A stretch of DNA of 64,000 bases from Truepera sp. bin119 (GTDB lineage: Bacteria; Deinococcota; Deinococci; Deinococcales; Trueperaceae), in contig MPNL01000006.1 in the NCBI GenBank assembly GCA_002239005.1, forward strand, positions 1-64,000. Direction: 5' to 3'. Below the pieces are notes generated by a model. It saw only the letters and a program-made list of their open reading frames with translations, made no database searches and was not told the origin of the DNA. Position 1 is the stretch's first letter. Each line of letters starts with the position of its first letter. Below are positions 35,622 through 45,670 of this stretch, one piece after another. A program made the position numbers and the translations under genes.

Positions 35622-36572
35622 ATGGATCAGTTGCAAATCATCTCTGAATTCAAGGCGACGGTTGCTGATCGCTACGGAGAATTCGTGGTCGAGCCGCTGG
35701 CCCGAGGTTATGGGGTCACATTGGGAAGCCCCCTGCGCCGGATCATGCTCTCCTCGATCCCAGGCACCGCGGTGACGAGTGTCTACATTGAGGACGTGCT
35801 GCACGAGTTCTCTACCATCAAAGGGGTCAGAGAGGATGTCATGCAGATCATCCTCAACCTCAAGGAGCTGGTAGTCAAGCTCCACGATGATGAGCCGATC
35901 ACCCTGACCTTACGGGCTGAGGAGGAGGGCAAGGTCACCGCCGCTGACTTCGATGTGCCGGCCTCGGCCGAGATCATCGATACCGATCTCTATATAGCCA
36001 CCCTGGCCAAGGGAGGCAGGCTTGTCATGGAGATTCGGGTGGAACCTGGCGTCGGCTACGTGCCGGCTGAGATTCATGGGACCAGGGATCGGATCAACTC
36101 GATCCCTGTCGACGCGGTATTCACGCCTGTCCGGAGGGTCGCCTACCGTATCGAAGACACCCGTGTAGGGCAGAGGACCGACCTTGACCGCCTCGTCCTG
36201 CGCGTATGGACCGACGGTAGCGTCGGACCTCGTTCCGCCCTCGATCAGGCGGTAGAGATTCTCCGCAACCAGCTTTCGGTGTTTAACAGCGAGGTCGTCA
36301 GCAAGGCCGAGGAGGCACTTCCTGTCATAACGATTCCGACCCGTATCCAGGAGGAGGTCCCCGAGATGAACGAGCAGGTGCAGATGAGCCTCGAGAGCCT
36401 CGAGCTCTCGAGGCGCGTCCTGCACTCACTTCAGGAGGAGGGAATCGACTCGGTCAACGCCCTGCTGGCCCTCTCCGAGCGTGATCTCAAGAAGGTTGGC
36501 GGTGTTGGTGAGAAGTCGCTCGAGGAGATCAAGGAGCGCCTGGTTGCCTGCGGGCTCAGGCTCAAGGAGTGA
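35622..36572 (+). CDS. rpoA: RNA polymerase alpha subunit
   Basis: Assembly platform of RNA polymerase. 316 residues. The N-terminal domain shows FVVEPLARGYGVTLGSPLRRIMLSSIPGTAVTSVYI (about 21-56) and the dimer helices. The C-terminal domain (about 240-316) shows ISLELSRRV-like helix SLESLELSRRVLHSLQEEGIDSVNALLALSERDL and the helix-hairpin-helix GGVGEKSLEEIKERL. The residues that contact UP elements are not exactly those of E. coli. It lies between rpsD and rplQ. Confidence 0.98.
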   Translation: MDQLQIISEFKATVADRYGEFVVEPLARGYGVTLGSPLRRIMLSSIPGTAVTSVYIEDVLHEFSTIKGVREDVMQIILNLKELVVKLHDDEPITLTLRAEEEGKVTAADFDVPASAEIIDTDLYIATLAKGGRLVMEIRVEPGVGYVPAEIHGTRDRINSIPVDAVFTPVRRVAYRIEDTRVGQRTDLDRLVLRVWTDGSVGPRSALDQAVEILRNQLSVFNSEVVSKAEEALPVITIPTRIQEEVPEMNEQVQMSLESLELSRRVLHSLQEEGIDSVNALLALSERDLKKVGGVGEKSLEEIKERLVACGLRLKE

Positions 36573-36575
36573 CGA

Positions 36576-36935
36576 ATGAGACACCTCTCCCGCGGACGGA
36601 AGCTAAACCGTAGCAGCAGTCACCGCATCGCTCTTGCTCGGAGTCAGGCCACGGCACTCTTCCGCCACGGTCGAATCAAGACGACATTGACCAAGGCGAA
36701 GAATCTTCAGCCCTTCGTTGAGAGGCTGATCACGACCGCCCGGGGTGGCGACCTCCACGCCCGCAGGCTCGTGGCTCGCGACGTTCACGATAAGGAGGTC
36801 CTCCGTACCCTGATGGACGAAATCGCCCCACGATATGCTGAGCGAAATGGCGGCTATACCCGCATCTACCGACTTACCAACCGTCGGGGAGACGATGTTC
36901 AGGAGGCGCTGATCGAACTGGTGAACGACCAGTAG
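36576..36935 (+). CDS. rplQ: 50S ribosomal protein L17
   Basis: Last gene of the superoperon, 119 residues. [56 protein letters not shown] is canonical, and [25 protein letters not shown] ends it. It is convergent with ppk2 10 bases away. ACTGGT/ACCAGT at the very 3' end forms a small stem over the stop codon and may help end transcription. Confidence 0.97.
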   Translation: MRHLSRGRKLNRSSSHRIALARSQATALFRHGRIKTTLTKAKNLQPFVERLITTARGGDLHARRLVARDVHDKEVLRTLMDEIAPRYAERNGGYTRIYRLTNRRGDDVQEALIELVNDQ

Positions 36936-36945
36936 CGGGCACCCG

Positions 36946-37836
36946 TTACCAGTCGTCGCCTTCGTAGATCTGCTCCTTAGGCCCGACGATCCTCGTGTCC
37001 AGGGTACCGATCGCCTCGGTATCCCGATTGGGGTAGGAGAGGTTGAGCAGGATGTGGCGCATGCAATTCAAGCGGGCCCGCTTCTTGTCGTCCGATCGGA
37101 TCACTGTCCAGGGTGCCGTCTTCGTGTCGGTCGCCATGAACATCGCCTTCTTCACCTGGGTGTAGTCATCCCACCTCCCCAGCGATTCCAGGTCGACCGG
37201 GCTGAGCTTCCACTGCTTCAGGCGATCGTTCGCCCGTGACAGGAAGCGGCGGATCTGCTCCTCGCGACTGACCGAGAACCAGAACTTGAACAGATGGAAG
37301 TCGTTCTCGACCAGCATCGACTCGACTAGCGGTACCTCCCGGAGGAAGCTGTGGTGCTCAGAGTCGGTGCAGAACCCCATGACGGGCTCCACCACGGCGC
37401 GGTTATACCAGGACCGATCGAGGAATACGATTTCGCCCCTGGTCGGCAAGTGGGCGACGTAGCGCTGGAAGTACCATTGGCCCCGCTCCGTCTCCGTCGG
37501 CTTCTCCAACGCCACGAGCCTGGCACCGCGGGGGTTGAGATGCTCCATCAGACGCTTGATGGTGCCGCCCTTCCCAGCGGCGTCGCGTCCTTCGAAGATC
37601 ATCAGAATCCGCTGGCCTGTCTCCTTCACCCAACGCTGCATCTTCAGAAGTTCGACCTGGAGGTCTTGCTTGAGCCGTTCATACTCCTTCCTCGGCATCT
37701 TGGTCCGGTAAGGATAGGAGTCCGCCAGGATGTCTTGCTTCGTCGCTTTGGCGAGCCGCTTCCGGATGGCCTTGGGAACTGTGGTTACCGGGACCAAGAC
37801 ACCGGCGTCGGAAGGTAGGGGATCCTTCGTACGCAC
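36946..37836 (-). CDS. ppk2: polyphosphate kinase 2
   Basis: PPK2-family enzyme that interconverts polyphosphate and NDP/NTP (or NMP/NDP). 296 residues. Walker A-like GRDAAGKGGTIKRLMEHLNPRG (about 83-104), FLDRSWYNRAVVEPVMGF Walker B region (about 137-155), and the lid helices KFWFSVSREEQIRRFLSRANDRLKQWKLSPVDLES. The long form of one domain suggests class I (NDP-phosphorylating), but this cannot be fixed by eye. The start is GTG with AAGGAGA 5 bases upstream. Confidence 0.93.
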   Translation of the reverse strand: MRTKDPLPSDAGVLVPVTTVPKAIRKRLAKATKQDILADSYPYRTKMPRKEYERLKQDLQVELLKMQRWVKETGQRILMIFEGRDAAGKGGTIKRLMEHLNPRGARLVALEKPTETERGQWYFQRYVAHLPTRGEIVFLDRSWYNRAVVEPVMGFCTDSEHHSFLREVPLVESMLVENDFHLFKFWFSVSREEQIRRFLSRANDRLKQWKLSPVDLESLGRWDDYTQVKKAMFMATDTKTAPWTVIRSDDKKRARLNCMRHILLNLSYPNRDTEAIGTLDTRIVGPKEQIYEGDDW

Positions 37837-37902
37837 CGACTTCTCCTTAATTAGATTTGCGCCTGTGCGCTCTGTAGGGATTCTACCAGTTCGAAACCCT
37901 CA

Positions 37903-39060
37903 TCACCAGAGCAGCTCACCGAAGCTCTCGCCCGCGCCGGACCAACGGATACCCAGCAGGTTGGCGACGGTGGCTCCTAGGTCAGCGAAGCTCGCGCGCG
38001 TCCCCAGGTCGCGGGGGACGATCTTCGGGCTGTACGCCAGTAGGAGTCCGTATTCGCGCGTGTGGTCGCTGCCGACCCACGTCGGGTCGTTGCCGTGGTC
38101 CGAGGCGAAGAGCAGTACATCGTCTCCGCGGAGGGCTCCTAGGAGTTCGGGCAGTCGCTCGTCCACCTCTGCTAGAGCTCGAGCATACCCCTCAGGATCG
38201 CGCCGATGCCCGTAGAGCGAGTCGAACTCGACTAGGTTGGTGAACACTAGACCGGACTGCCGCTCCCGTATCGCCTCGACGGTCCGATCGACCCCGTCCA
38301 TGTTGCTCTTCGACGCGACCTCGCGGGTGAACCCTTGGTGACTGTAGATATCAGGAATCTTGCCGATTCCGACGACCTCGTGTCCAGACGCCTTGAGGGC
38401 GTCGAGCACGGTCTCGTGCGGGGGTCTGAGGGAGTAATCTCGGCGCGCCGTCCCGATGCGGACAAAGCTTCCCGGTTCGCCCTCGAAGGGTCGGGCGATG
38501 ACGCGCGCCACCGCATACTCGCCCTGGAGGATCTCGCGGGCTGCCTCGCACCAGGTGTAGAGAGTTGTGAGTGGTACTACCCCTGTGTGACTGGCGACCT
38601 GGAAGACGCTGTCGGCGCTGGTGTAGACGATGGGATTGCCACTCTCGAGGTGGGCCGAGCCTAGCTCCTCGATGATGACGGTACCTGACGCAGGTCTGTT
38701 GCCCAGATGCCCCCGGCCGGTGGCGGCGTCGAACGCCTCCATGACTGCATCTGGGAAGTGAGCAAAGGTCCTGAAGGCGTACTCCAGGATCACCCCCGTA
38801 AACTCCCAGTGCCCCGTTGTCGTGTCCTTTCCGGGGGAGCGCTCTGCCATGCGGCCGAAGGCCCCCGACGGGGTTGCAACCTTCGGAACGCTGCTCACTC
38901 CGGCGATGCAGCCGAGGCCGAGTCGGGCGAAGTTCGGTAGCTCCACCCCGGTCGCCTGCAGGGTGTGGTCGAGAGTATGTGCCTTGGCATCTCCGAAGTC
39001 CGGGGCGTCCGGCAGGGCACCGAGCCCAACCGAATCGAGGACGAGGACGGTGACGGTCAT
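37903..39060 (-). CDS. deoB: phosphopentomutase
   Basis: Interconverts (deoxy)ribose-1- and 5-phosphate, the step after DeoD. 385 residues of the alkaline-phosphatase superfamily. [24 protein letters not shown] (6-29) supplies the first metal ligands; [14 protein letters not shown] (about 76-89) holds the phosphorylated Thr; [18 protein letters not shown] (about 276-293) and [21 protein letters not shown] (about 317-337) complete the two-Mn site. TATACT lies 5 bases before the ATG, so the message should be leaderless; it is divergent from tilS. Confidence 0.96.
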   Translation of the reverse strand: MTVTVLVLDSVGLGALPDAPDFGDAKAHTLDHTLQATGVELPNFARLGLGCIAGVSSVPKVATPSGAFGRMAERSPGKDTTTGHWEFTGVILEYAFRTFAHFPDAVMEAFDAATGRGHLGNRPASGTVIIEELGSAHLESGNPIVYTSADSVFQVASHTGVVPLTTLYTWCEAAREILQGEYAVARVIARPFEGEPGSFVRIGTARRDYSLRPPHETVLDALKASGHEVVGIGKIPDIYSHQGFTREVASKSNMDGVDRTVEAIRERQSGLVFTNLVEFDSLYGHRRDPEGYARALAEVDERLPELLGALRGDDVLLFASDHGNDPTWVGSDHTREYGLLLAYSPKIVPRDLGTRASFADLGATVANLLGIRWSGAGESFGELLW

Positions 39061-39065
39061 GGGGC

Positions 39066-39071
39066 AGTATA
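39066..39071 (-). promoter_or_regulatory. leaderless -10 box (TATACT) of deoB
   Basis: TATACT read leftward, 5 bases before the deoB ATG at 39060. Confidence 0.65.
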
Positions 39072-39091
39072 CGCAGCGCTGCTGGAGTGGA

Positions 39092-39097
39092 GATAAT
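39092..39097 (+). promoter_or_regulatory. leaderless -10 box (GATAAT) of tilS-tadA
   Basis: GATAAT is followed after 6 bases by the GTG at 39104. Together with the deoB box this makes a compact divergent promoter pair of about 43 bases between start codons. Confidence 0.55.
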
Positions 39098-39103
39098 GGG
39101 GCT

Positions 39104-40750
39104 GTGTCATCGAACGAGAGCGTCCCCGAACAGGTCCTCGCAGGCCTCAGGGCAGCGGGTTGGAGTGGCGAACCGCTACTGGTAGCTGTCTCAGGGGGGG
39201 TGGACTCGCTGGCTATGCTTCACGCCCTGGCTGCGGCTGGCCTCAGGCCGACCGTAGCGCATTTCGATCATGGGCTCCGTGACGATTCGGGAGAGGATGC
39301 TCGCTTTGTGGTCGGGCAGGCCCGCGTCCTCGGCCTCGACAGCGTTGTGGAGAGAGCCGATGTTCAACGGGTGGCTAGTGAGAAGGGGTGGAACCTCGAG
39401 GAGGCCGCCCGCACCCTGCGCTATTCGTTCCTTCACCGGTCGGCCGAGGGCCTCGGTGGTGGGCTCATTGCGGTCGGCCACACGGTGGATGATCAGGCCG
39501 AGACAGTGCTCCTCCAGCTGTTTCGGGGCACGGCCTATCCGGTCGGCATGCGGCCCCGGCGGGGCCGCGTCTTGCGTCCTCTGCTGCTCTGTACCCGTGC
39601 GGAACTCGAGGACTATCTCAAGGGGCTCGGTCTGGTGCCCACCGAAGATCCTAGCAACGCCGATCGGGAACGGTCGCGCGCCTGGGTCCGCCATGAGATT
39701 CTGCCCCAGCTCAAGGCCAGATTCCCCGGTGTCGTGAGGCGTCTGGTGGAGCTGGCTGCCGTTCAACAGGGCCTCCGCTCCGATATAAGGGGCCGGGCCG
39801 ACGCCCTCCGCGATGCCCGGGGGGTAGCCGTTGAGGACCTCCAGAGGGCAAGCCTGGCGTTGCGTAGAGAGATGGTGGCCTCCCTGCTGAAGGCCGCTGG
39901 CGCTCCCGTCTCCTTCGTACGTGTGGAGGAGATCCTAGCTGCCCTCGACGACGGTGCTGCCCGCTTCCAGATAGATCCAGAGCGCATTCTGCGTCTCTCT
40001 TACGGACGCCTCGAGCTCATTCCGACAGTTGGGAGGCGCCCCCCTACGGTGAGGGTCGAGGGACCCGCTGAGTTGCCCCCCGGCCTGTCCCCATCGCTGC
40101 TGGACGATCGCCGGGATCTAGTCCTCCGCGGGCGCCTCCCTGGCGATTCTATCTGGCTGCCGGGAGGTACCAAGAAACTCGCTCGCTGGCTTATCGACCG
40201 TAAGGTCCCTCGTGAGGGACGCGATACCTTGCGTGTCCTCGCCTCCGGGTCGGAGGTGCTGTGGGTCGAGGGGGTGGGGTCCGCCGTGGGGGTGGAACTT
40301 GCAGACCCGGATCGGGGATATATGGGGCGTGCCCTCGAGCTGGCGCAGTGCGGGGCGGAGCTCGGCGAACTCCCGGTAGGGGCGGTGGTCGTCGTGGGGG
40401 GTGAGGTGATGGGTGAGGCTCATAACGAGACAGAGGCGCGGCGCGATCCGACTGCCCACGCCGAGATCCTCGCACTGCGCTCGGCCGGCCTGGCGCTGGG
40501 TGACTGGCGTCTCGGTGATGCGACCCTCTATGTCACCCTCGAACCCTGCCCCATGTGCTTCGGGGCCGCTCTCCAGGCCCACCTCAGGTGTCTCGTCTTC
40601 GGTGCTGCCAACCGACGCGAGGGCGCGCTCGGCGGCGTCACCGACCTAGGCCACCATCCCTGGAAGCGCTCCCTGGAGGTCCGTGGCGGCGTTCTCGCAC
40701 AACGGAGTGCAGCCCTCCTGCGTACCTTCTTTGAGGGGAGGAGGTGCTGA
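39104..40750 (+). CDS. tilS-tadA: fused tRNA(Ile)-lysidine synthetase / tRNA adenosine deaminase
   Basis: One 548-residue chain carries two wobble-base (position 34) modifying enzymes. Residues 1-395 are TilS: the PP-loop SGGVDS (30-35), [17 protein letters not shown] near 55-71, [18 protein letters not shown] near 126-143 and a C-terminal domain near 320-395 with [11 protein letters not shown]. Residues about 406-548 are Tad[25 protein letters not shown], the zinc/catalytic HAE (452-454), and EPCPMC with Cys 482 and 485. TilS makes lysidine in tRNA-Ile(CAU); TadA makes inosine in tRNA-Arg(ACG). GTG start; no stop or frameshift at the junction. Confidence 0.93.
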   Translation: MSSNESVPEQVLAGLRAAGWSGEPLLVAVSGGVDSLAMLHALAAAGLRPTVAHFDHGLRDDSGEDARFVVGQARVLGLDSVVERADVQRVASEKGWNLEEAARTLRYSFLHRSAEGLGGGLIAVGHTVDDQAETVLLQLFRGTAYPVGMRPRRGRVLRPLLLCTRAELEDYLKGLGLVPTEDPSNADRERSRAWVRHEILPQLKARFPGVVRRLVELAAVQQGLRSDIRGRADALRDARGVAVEDLQRASLALRREMVASLLKAAGAPVSFVRVEEILAALDDGAARFQIDPERILRLSYGRLELIPTVGRRPPTVRVEGPAELPPGLSPSLLDDRRDLVLRGRLPGDSIWLPGGTKKLARWLIDRKVPREGRDTLRVLASGSEVLWVEGVGSAVGVELADPDRGYMGRALELAQCGAELGELPVGAVVVVGGEVMGEAHNETEARRDPTAHAEILALRSAGLALGDWRLGDATLYVTLEPCPMCFGAALQAHLRCLVFGAANRREGALGGVTDLGHHPWKRSLEVRGGVLAQRSAALLRTFFEGRRC

Positions 40751-40848
40751 GTTCGCCCGGTGCTGCCTTGGGGCACACTTCTGAGTCGGGCTGTCGGCTG
40801 GATGGGATATCTGTCTCGGCTTGCCCTCGGAAGTGGGGTCGGCTTCGG

Positions 40849-40854
40849 TACAAT
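40849..40854 (+). promoter_or_regulatory. leaderless -10 box (TACAAT) of lepA
   Basis: TACAAT, 6 bases before the lepA GTG at 40861, with no Shine-Dalgarno. Confidence 0.65.
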
Positions 40855-40860
40855 GGTGGC

Positions 40861-42648
40861 GTGGAGATTCGTAACTTCTCCATCATCGCCCACGTCGACC
40901 ACGGCAAATCCACTTTGGCCGATCGGATCCTTGAGCTTACCGAGGGTGTCGCCGAGCGCGGTCGGCGTGATCAGATGCTCGATACCCTGGAACTTGAACG
41001 CGAACGGGGTATCACAATCAAGGCGACCCCGATGCGCCTTTACTACAGGGCAAAGGACGGCTGTCGCTACCTCTTCAACCTCATTGATACCCCCGGCCAC
41101 ATCGACTTCAGCTACGAGGTCTCCCGCTCCCTGCGTGCCTGCGAAGGGGTTCTCTTGGTCATCGACGCAAGCCAGGGGGTAGAGGCCCAGACCATCCAGA
41201 ACAGCTTCCTTGCGATCGATAACGGTCTCGAGATCCTGCCCATAGTCAACAAGATCGATCTACCCAACGCAGATCTGGCCGGGACGGTTGCAGAACTCGA
41301 AGGGGTGGTGGGCGTTCCTGGCGATAACGCCGTCGCCGTCTCTGCCAAGACCGGGGAGAATGTGGAGGCTGTCCTTGAGGCGATTGTGGAGCACCTCCCC
41401 GCCCCCGGTGGCGATCTCTCGGCTCCGTTCCGGGCGCTCATCTTCGACGCCGTGTACGACAGCTATCAGGGGGTGATACCGTTCCTGCGGGTGTTCGACG
41501 GCACCGTGGAAAAGGGTGATGAGATCTTCATCGCCAGCACGGGCAAGCGCTTCGAGGTGGATCGCGTGGGGGTGTTCAGACCCGACCTGATAGTCACCGA
41601 TCGTCTTGTCCCCGGCGAGGTGGGCTGGCTCACCGCCTCGATAAAGGAGATCGGCGATACCCAGATCGGCGACACCGTGACCCATAGCTCGCGACCGATC
41701 CCCAACCCGATTCCAGGATTCAGACCGGCCCAGCCCGTCGTGTTCAGCGGACTCTACCCGACCGACTCTGAGGACTACCCGAGACTTCGCGATGCGCTCG
41801 AGAAGCTGAGTCTAAACGACGCCGCGTTCACCTTCGAACCGGAGACTAGTGAAGCGCTCGGGTTCGGGTTCCGCTGCGGTTTCCTTGGGCTCCTGCACGC
41901 CGATATCGTTCAGGCTCGGCTCGAGCGCGAATTCGACCTCGGGCTGATCGCGACCGCCCCCGCAGTCGTCTATCAGATCCGCACGACAGATGGGCGGGTC
42001 TCACGCATCCAGAATCCGGCTGAGTTCCCACCGTCCGACCGGACGGAGTCGATCTCCGAGCCGTGGGTGCGGCTGAGCGTCTACCTCCCAGAGGATTACG
42101 TGGGCGGGGTGATGGGTCTGCTTCAGGAGCGGCGGGGGGAGATGGCGGATATGGTCTATCACGACCGGCGTGTCGAGCTGCGCTACCAGGTCCCATTTGG
42201 GGAGATCCTCTATGACTTCCACGACCGCCTGAAGAGCCTCACGAGGGGCTACGCGAGCATGGATTATGAGTTCATGGAGGATCGGCCGGCTGCCCTCGTG
42301 AAGGTCGATATTCTGGTCAATGAGGAGCGTGTAGACGCTCTGAGCGTCATCGCGCATCGGGAGAAGGCCTATGAGGTCGGGCGCAGGATTGTAGACCGGA
42401 TGGCGGCCGTGATTCCCCGGCAGATGTTCGCTGTACCGATCCAAGCCACGATCGGTGGGAAGGTCCTGGCCCGCGCGACGGTTCGACCATTTCGTAAGGA
42501 CGTGACAGCGAAGTGCTACGGGGGCGACATTACCCGTAAGCGCAAGCTGCTTGAGAAGCAGAAGAGGGGCAAGGCCCGTATGAAGCTGCTTGGTGCCGTG
42601 GAGGTTCCGCAAGAGGCGTTCCTAGCGGTGTTGTCCGGGGACGAATGA
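40861..42648 (+). CDS. lepA: elongation factor 4 (LepA)
   Basis: Ribosome-associated GTPase that can back-translocate or aid initiation. 595 residues from GTG 40861. G1 AHVDHGKST (9-17), [17 protein letters not shown] and NKID are intact. LepA-specific parts include [31 protein letters not shown] near 395-425 and the C-terminal [25 protein letters not shown] near 545-569. The start is supported by alignment to [11 protein letters not shown] and by the leaderless box. It follows tilS-tadA by 110 bases. Confidence 0.97.
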   Translation: MEIRNFSIIAHVDHGKSTLADRILELTEGVAERGRRDQMLDTLELERERGITIKATPMRLYYRAKDGCRYLFNLIDTPGHIDFSYEVSRSLRACEGVLLVIDASQGVEAQTIQNSFLAIDNGLEILPIVNKIDLPNADLAGTVAELEGVVGVPGDNAVAVSAKTGENVEAVLEAIVEHLPAPGGDLSAPFRALIFDAVYDSYQGVIPFLRVFDGTVEKGDEIFIASTGKRFEVDRVGVFRPDLIVTDRLVPGEVGWLTASIKEIGDTQIGDTVTHSSRPIPNPIPGFRPAQPVVFSGLYPTDSEDYPRLRDALEKLSLNDAAFTFEPETSEALGFGFRCGFLGLLHADIVQARLEREFDLGLIATAPAVVYQIRTTDGRVSRIQNPAEFPPSDRTESISEPWVRLSVYLPEDYVGGVMGLLQERRGEMADMVYHDRRVELRYQVPFGEILYDFHDRLKSLTRGYASMDYEFMEDRPAALVKVDILVNEERVDALSVIAHREKAYEVGRRIVDRMAAVIPRQMFAVPIQATIGGKVLARATVRPFRKDVTAKCYGGDITRKRKLLEKQKRGKARMKLLGAVEVPQEAFLAVLSGDE

Positions 42649-43108
42649 CCTTGGCCCCCCCGAAACGGCCTGAGGGGGCAGATGGCGATCGTCATCGCCG
42701 GCCCCTCACCCCCTTCCAAGCCCGGGACTCGGCCTAGTGCTCCCTGCCGGCACTGGGAACCTCTGCCCTCCACTCGCGGGGGCGTGGTCGAGCCCGCCTT
42801 CGGGTAGCGCGGAAGAGTCCGTCTCGACCCTGATACTCGTTCGGCGATTTGCCCATAGTGAGAAAGAGTAGTGAGGTCAGGAGACCGTTACGGTCTGGGA
42901 GCTATGGCCCTCGTTGAGCTCCGGGAGATGCTGCGTTAATCTGGTGCACCGGCCTCCTTGATGAGGGTGTCTGCCATGGGAGCTGGTTGAACCGCCCTGG
43001 CTCTCCTCGGCTCGGTGGCCTGCGGCGGGGTCGGGGTGTCCTCTGAGTGCTGGGGCGGTCCCTGTATCCTTGACACCTAGAGGTCCGGCCTGAAACGATG
43101 CCCCTAGC
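42649..43108. other. gene-free spacer with terminator
   Basis: I see no coding region in these 460 bases; in particular no scpA precedes scpB. A GCCCCC/GGGGGC stem at 42654-42679 just after lepA looks like its terminator. Confidence 0.5.
42654..42679 (+). terminator. stem-loop after lepA
   Basis: GCCCCC (42654-42659) pairs with GGGGGC (42674-42679) across a 14-base loop, 6 bases past the lepA stop. No T-run. Confidence 0.5.
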
Positions 43109-43630
43109 GTGCGTGACCGTGCCCTTGTCCTCGCTGCCCTCGTTACCGCTGGGCGCCCGCTAGCTATTAAGGAGTTGGGGAAGCTACTCAGTGGGCAGGC
43201 GGCGGCGCGCCGCTCTCTCGAGGCGGTCCGGACCCTCCTTGTGGAGGAGGAGTTGGGACTCGAACTTGAGGAGGTGGCCGGGGGATTCCGGTTGGTGGTC
43301 GCCCCCGCCATCGTCCCCGATCTAGTGGATCTTCTCTCTCCCGCACCCCTGCCTCGTCTTTCGGAGGCGGCGCTGGAGACCCTTGCCTTGGTCGCCTACC
43401 GGCAGCCCGTGACTCGGGGCGAACTCGAGGCCATCCGGGGAGCCTCCTGTCAGTCCACCCTCGATACCCTCTCAGAGCGAGAGTTGATTCGCGTTACGGG
43501 TCGTAAGGATGTCGTTGGACGGCCCATGCTCTACGGAACCACCGACCGCTTCCTGTTAGAGTTCGGCCTGAATTCATTGGGGGATCTACCTGCGCTCAGT
43601 GAGGGGGAGCAGGGCTTCCTTCGCAGCTAA
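43109..43630 (+). CDS. scpB: segregation and condensation protein B
   Basis: ScpB binds ScpA and Smc to form the bacterial condensin complex. The 173-residue protein has two winged-helix domains: residues 1-70 (LAALVTAGRPLAIKELGKLL) and 85-165 (LSEAALETLALVAYRQPVTRGELEAIRGAS followed by LSERELIRVTGRKDVVGRPMLYGTTDRFLLEFGL, the diagnostic block). GTG start without a strong ribosome site. ScpA is not adjacent, which is unusual because scpA and scpB often sit together. Confidence 0.92.
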   Translation: MRDRALVLAALVTAGRPLAIKELGKLLSGQAAARRSLEAVRTLLVEEELGLELEEVAGGFRLVVAPAIVPDLVDLLSPAPLPRLSEAALETLALVAYRQPVTRGELEAIRGASCQSTLDTLSERELIRVTGRKDVVGRPMLYGTTDRFLLEFGLNSLGDLPALSEGEQGFLRS

Positions 43631-44168
43631 TGGATCCCGGGTATCTGTAGTGGGCATGTGCCTCAGGAGCGGATCCACTGTCCGAGGTCGTAGGTAAAGA
43701 GTTGCGGCTTGAGGTAGATGAAACGCGGATTCAAGGGGGCTAGTGGGAGGATGGCTGCGGTACTGAAGCTAGGTCGTCGAATCGGTTGAGAACATCCCTC
43801 GCAGTGGTCGCATCGACACGGCGGTTGCTGAAGGCGGGCTAAAGCGGTACGCGCCGGCCGCGTGTCCTCTCCTCGTCGCCAGCTTTCAGCGGTCGGTCGG
43901 TGATGGAGGACTTGTCTTACAAGGGGGGCGATTTTCCCCTCTCCCTAGCCACTCCGTCCCTTCTAAACCTCGAAACCATTACACCTCCAGGACGCGTTAT
44001 GAGCACAATTTGTGGCCGATTGCCATCGAACCTTGCAGCTTTGCGCTAAGTCTCGAGTGAGTTCAACTTTCCCAATGTGAAGTGAGTGAGATGACGGCTC
44101 CACGCCGTTTCGCTAGCGGCTGGAAGCGGCCACGCCGACATCATCACTCCCCTGAGGGGACGCTACCC
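43631..44168. other. gene-free spacer
   Basis: 538 bases without a supported gene. On the minus strand a short open stretch near 43750-43670 would encode a plausible protein tail (LNPRFIYLKPQLFTYDLGQW), which may be a remnant, but no family is recognised. Composition becomes AT-richer at about 43970-44095. Confidence 0.35.
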
Positions 44169-44612
44169 TTATTGGCAGGGGGTGTCGACCCGCTCGCTTA
44201 AGGTGAGGAGCGCCGCCTGGTAGCTCGTTGGACCGAAACCCGCTATGGTTCCTAGGCAGACGGCCGAGATCAGACTACGGTGGCGGAAGGGCTCTCTGGC
44301 ATGTACGTTGGAGAGGTGAACCTCAACTACCGGAATGTCGATGCCTGCTATCGCGTCCCGGAGAGGCACCGAGGTGTGTGTGAGGCCTCCGGCGTTGAGA
44401 ATGACGGCCCGGAAGCCGTCGCTCTCGGCGCGGTGTAGCCAGTCGATCAACTGGCCCTCGAAATTGCTCTGCCGCGAGACCACGGTGAGGCCGAGGTCCT
44501 CTCCCCAGGCCTCGCACTTTGCTTCGAGTTCCTCGAGGGTTCCCTCCCCATAGACCTCAGGCTCGCGTAGCCCTAACAGGTTGAGGTTCGGACCATTCAA
44601 CACCAGGATCAC
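44169..44612 (-). CDS. aroQ: 3-dehydroquinate dehydratase type II
   Basis: Third step of the shikimate pathway. 147 residues from GTG 44612, with GGAGGT 6 bases upstream; the stop of aroB overlaps the start (GTGA). NGPNLNLLGLREPEVYG (6-22) includes the catalytic Tyr, SNFEGQLIDWLH near 50 the Asn/Glu, LNAGGLTHTSVPLRDAI near 73-89 the His, and VEVHLSNVHAREPFRHRS near 95-112 the second His region. Last gene of aroC-aroK-aroB-aroQ. Confidence 0.95.
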   Translation of the reverse strand: MILVLNGPNLNLLGLREPEVYGEGTLEELEAKCEAWGEDLGLTVVSRQSNFEGQLIDWLHRAESDGFRAVILNAGGLTHTSVPLRDAIAGIDIPVVEVHLSNVHAREPFRHRSLISAVCLGTIAGFGPTSYQAALLTLSERVDTPCQ

Positions 44613-45670
44613 GACAGCACCTCCAACAGGTCCTTCCAGGCTTGCCGGAGCTCGGCCTCGTCGACATCTCGGGCGATCATGGGTTCCGCCTCCCTTTTGA
44701 GAAGCACGAAGCGTCGCTCGGACCCGACCCGCTTCTTGTCTCGGTCGATGTAGGGGAGGAGCTCCGCGAAGTCGTTGTGTGGAAGCGGTCTGGGGGAGAG
44801 CCACTCGCAGAGTTTGAGCAGGTCTGCGGTCGGGTCATACCAACCTCTATTGCGCCCGAGCAATCCGGCGAACAGAAGCCCATAGGTGACCGCCTCACCG
44901 TGGCGAAGACTATGATTGCTGGCCGCCTCAATCGCGTGGCCTAGCGTATGTCCTAGGTTGAGAAAGGCCCGACGGCTCGCCTCGTGGACATCCTCAGCAA
45001 CCACCTCTGCCTTCACCTTGACCGAGGCTCCGATCAGCTCGACAAGCCGAGTTTCGTCGGCTAGGTCGTTCAGGGCACCGGAGAGGACGGCACGACACAG
45101 AGAGGGGTCGGCCAGCAGGCCGTGCTTGAAGAGTTCGACGGCCCCGTCGCGGAAGAGCGGGATGGGCAGGGTCGCTAGGGTCTGGACATCCATCACAACC
45201 CCCTTCGGCTGCCAGAAGGCCCCCACGAGGTTCTTGCCCTCTGGAAGGTTGACAGCCGTTTTGCCGCCGATGCTGGCATCCACCATGGCAAGAAGCGTTG
45301 TCGGTGCAAGGTAGAGGGGTACTCCGCGCATAAAGCTCGAGGCGACGAAACCAGCCAGATCGCTGACGATTCCGCCGCCGAGCGCAAGTATCGCCGACCT
45401 CCGGTCGAACCCATCCCGCACGAGCGAACGGTGAAGCTTGGTAAAGGTGGCGAGGCTCTTGCTCTCCTCTCCTGCCTCGACGGTGTAGGTGGCGATCCGC
45501 TTACCCGCCTGCTCGATGATCCGACGAACGGGCTGCAGGTGGTGTGGGGCCACGCCGGAATCGGAAATTAGCGCAACCTCAGCCTCGTCGATGATAGCTG
45601 AGAGCCGCTCTAGGGCACCCGCCTCGATCCAGACGGGGTAGGGGGGACAGACCCTAATCTCAAGCCTCAC
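44609..45670 (-). CDS. aroB: 3-dehydroquinate synthase
   Basis: Second shikimate step; NAD- and metal-dependent cyclisation of DAHP. 353 residues. ALGGGIVSDLAGFVASSFMRGVPLYLAPTTLLAMVDASIGGKTAVNLPEGKNLVGAFWQPKGV (about 96-158) contains the NAD and substrate site. Metal ligands are Glu in DGAVELFKHGLL and His in LNLGHTLGHAIEAAS and HGEAVTYG. Overlaps aroK by 4 bases. Confidence 0.97.
   Translation of the reverse strand: MRLEIRVCPPYPVWIEAGALERLSAIIDEAEVALISDSGVAPHHLQPVRRIIEQAGKRIATYTVEAGEESKSLATFTKLHRSLVRDGFDRRSAILALGGGIVSDLAGFVASSFMRGVPLYLAPTTLLAMVDASIGGKTAVNLPEGKNLVGAFWQPKGVVMDVQTLATLPIPLFRDGAVELFKHGLLADPSLCRAVLSGALNDLADETRLVELIGASVKVKAEVVAEDVHEASRRAFLNLGHTLGHAIEAASNHSLRHGEAVTYGLLFAGLLGRNRGWYDPTADLLKLCEWLSPRPLPHNDFAELLPYIDRDKKRVGSERRFVLLKREAEPMIARDVDEAELRQAWKDLLEVLS

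Noticed and set aside
42649-43108. Missing scpA in the spacer before scpB
   Set aside because: None of the six frames gives ScpA-like sequence; scpA must lie elsewhere.
44000-44110. IS21-like end near TTCAACTTTCCCAATGTG
   Set aside because: Only a vague resemblance; no transposase, helper gene or partner end nearby.
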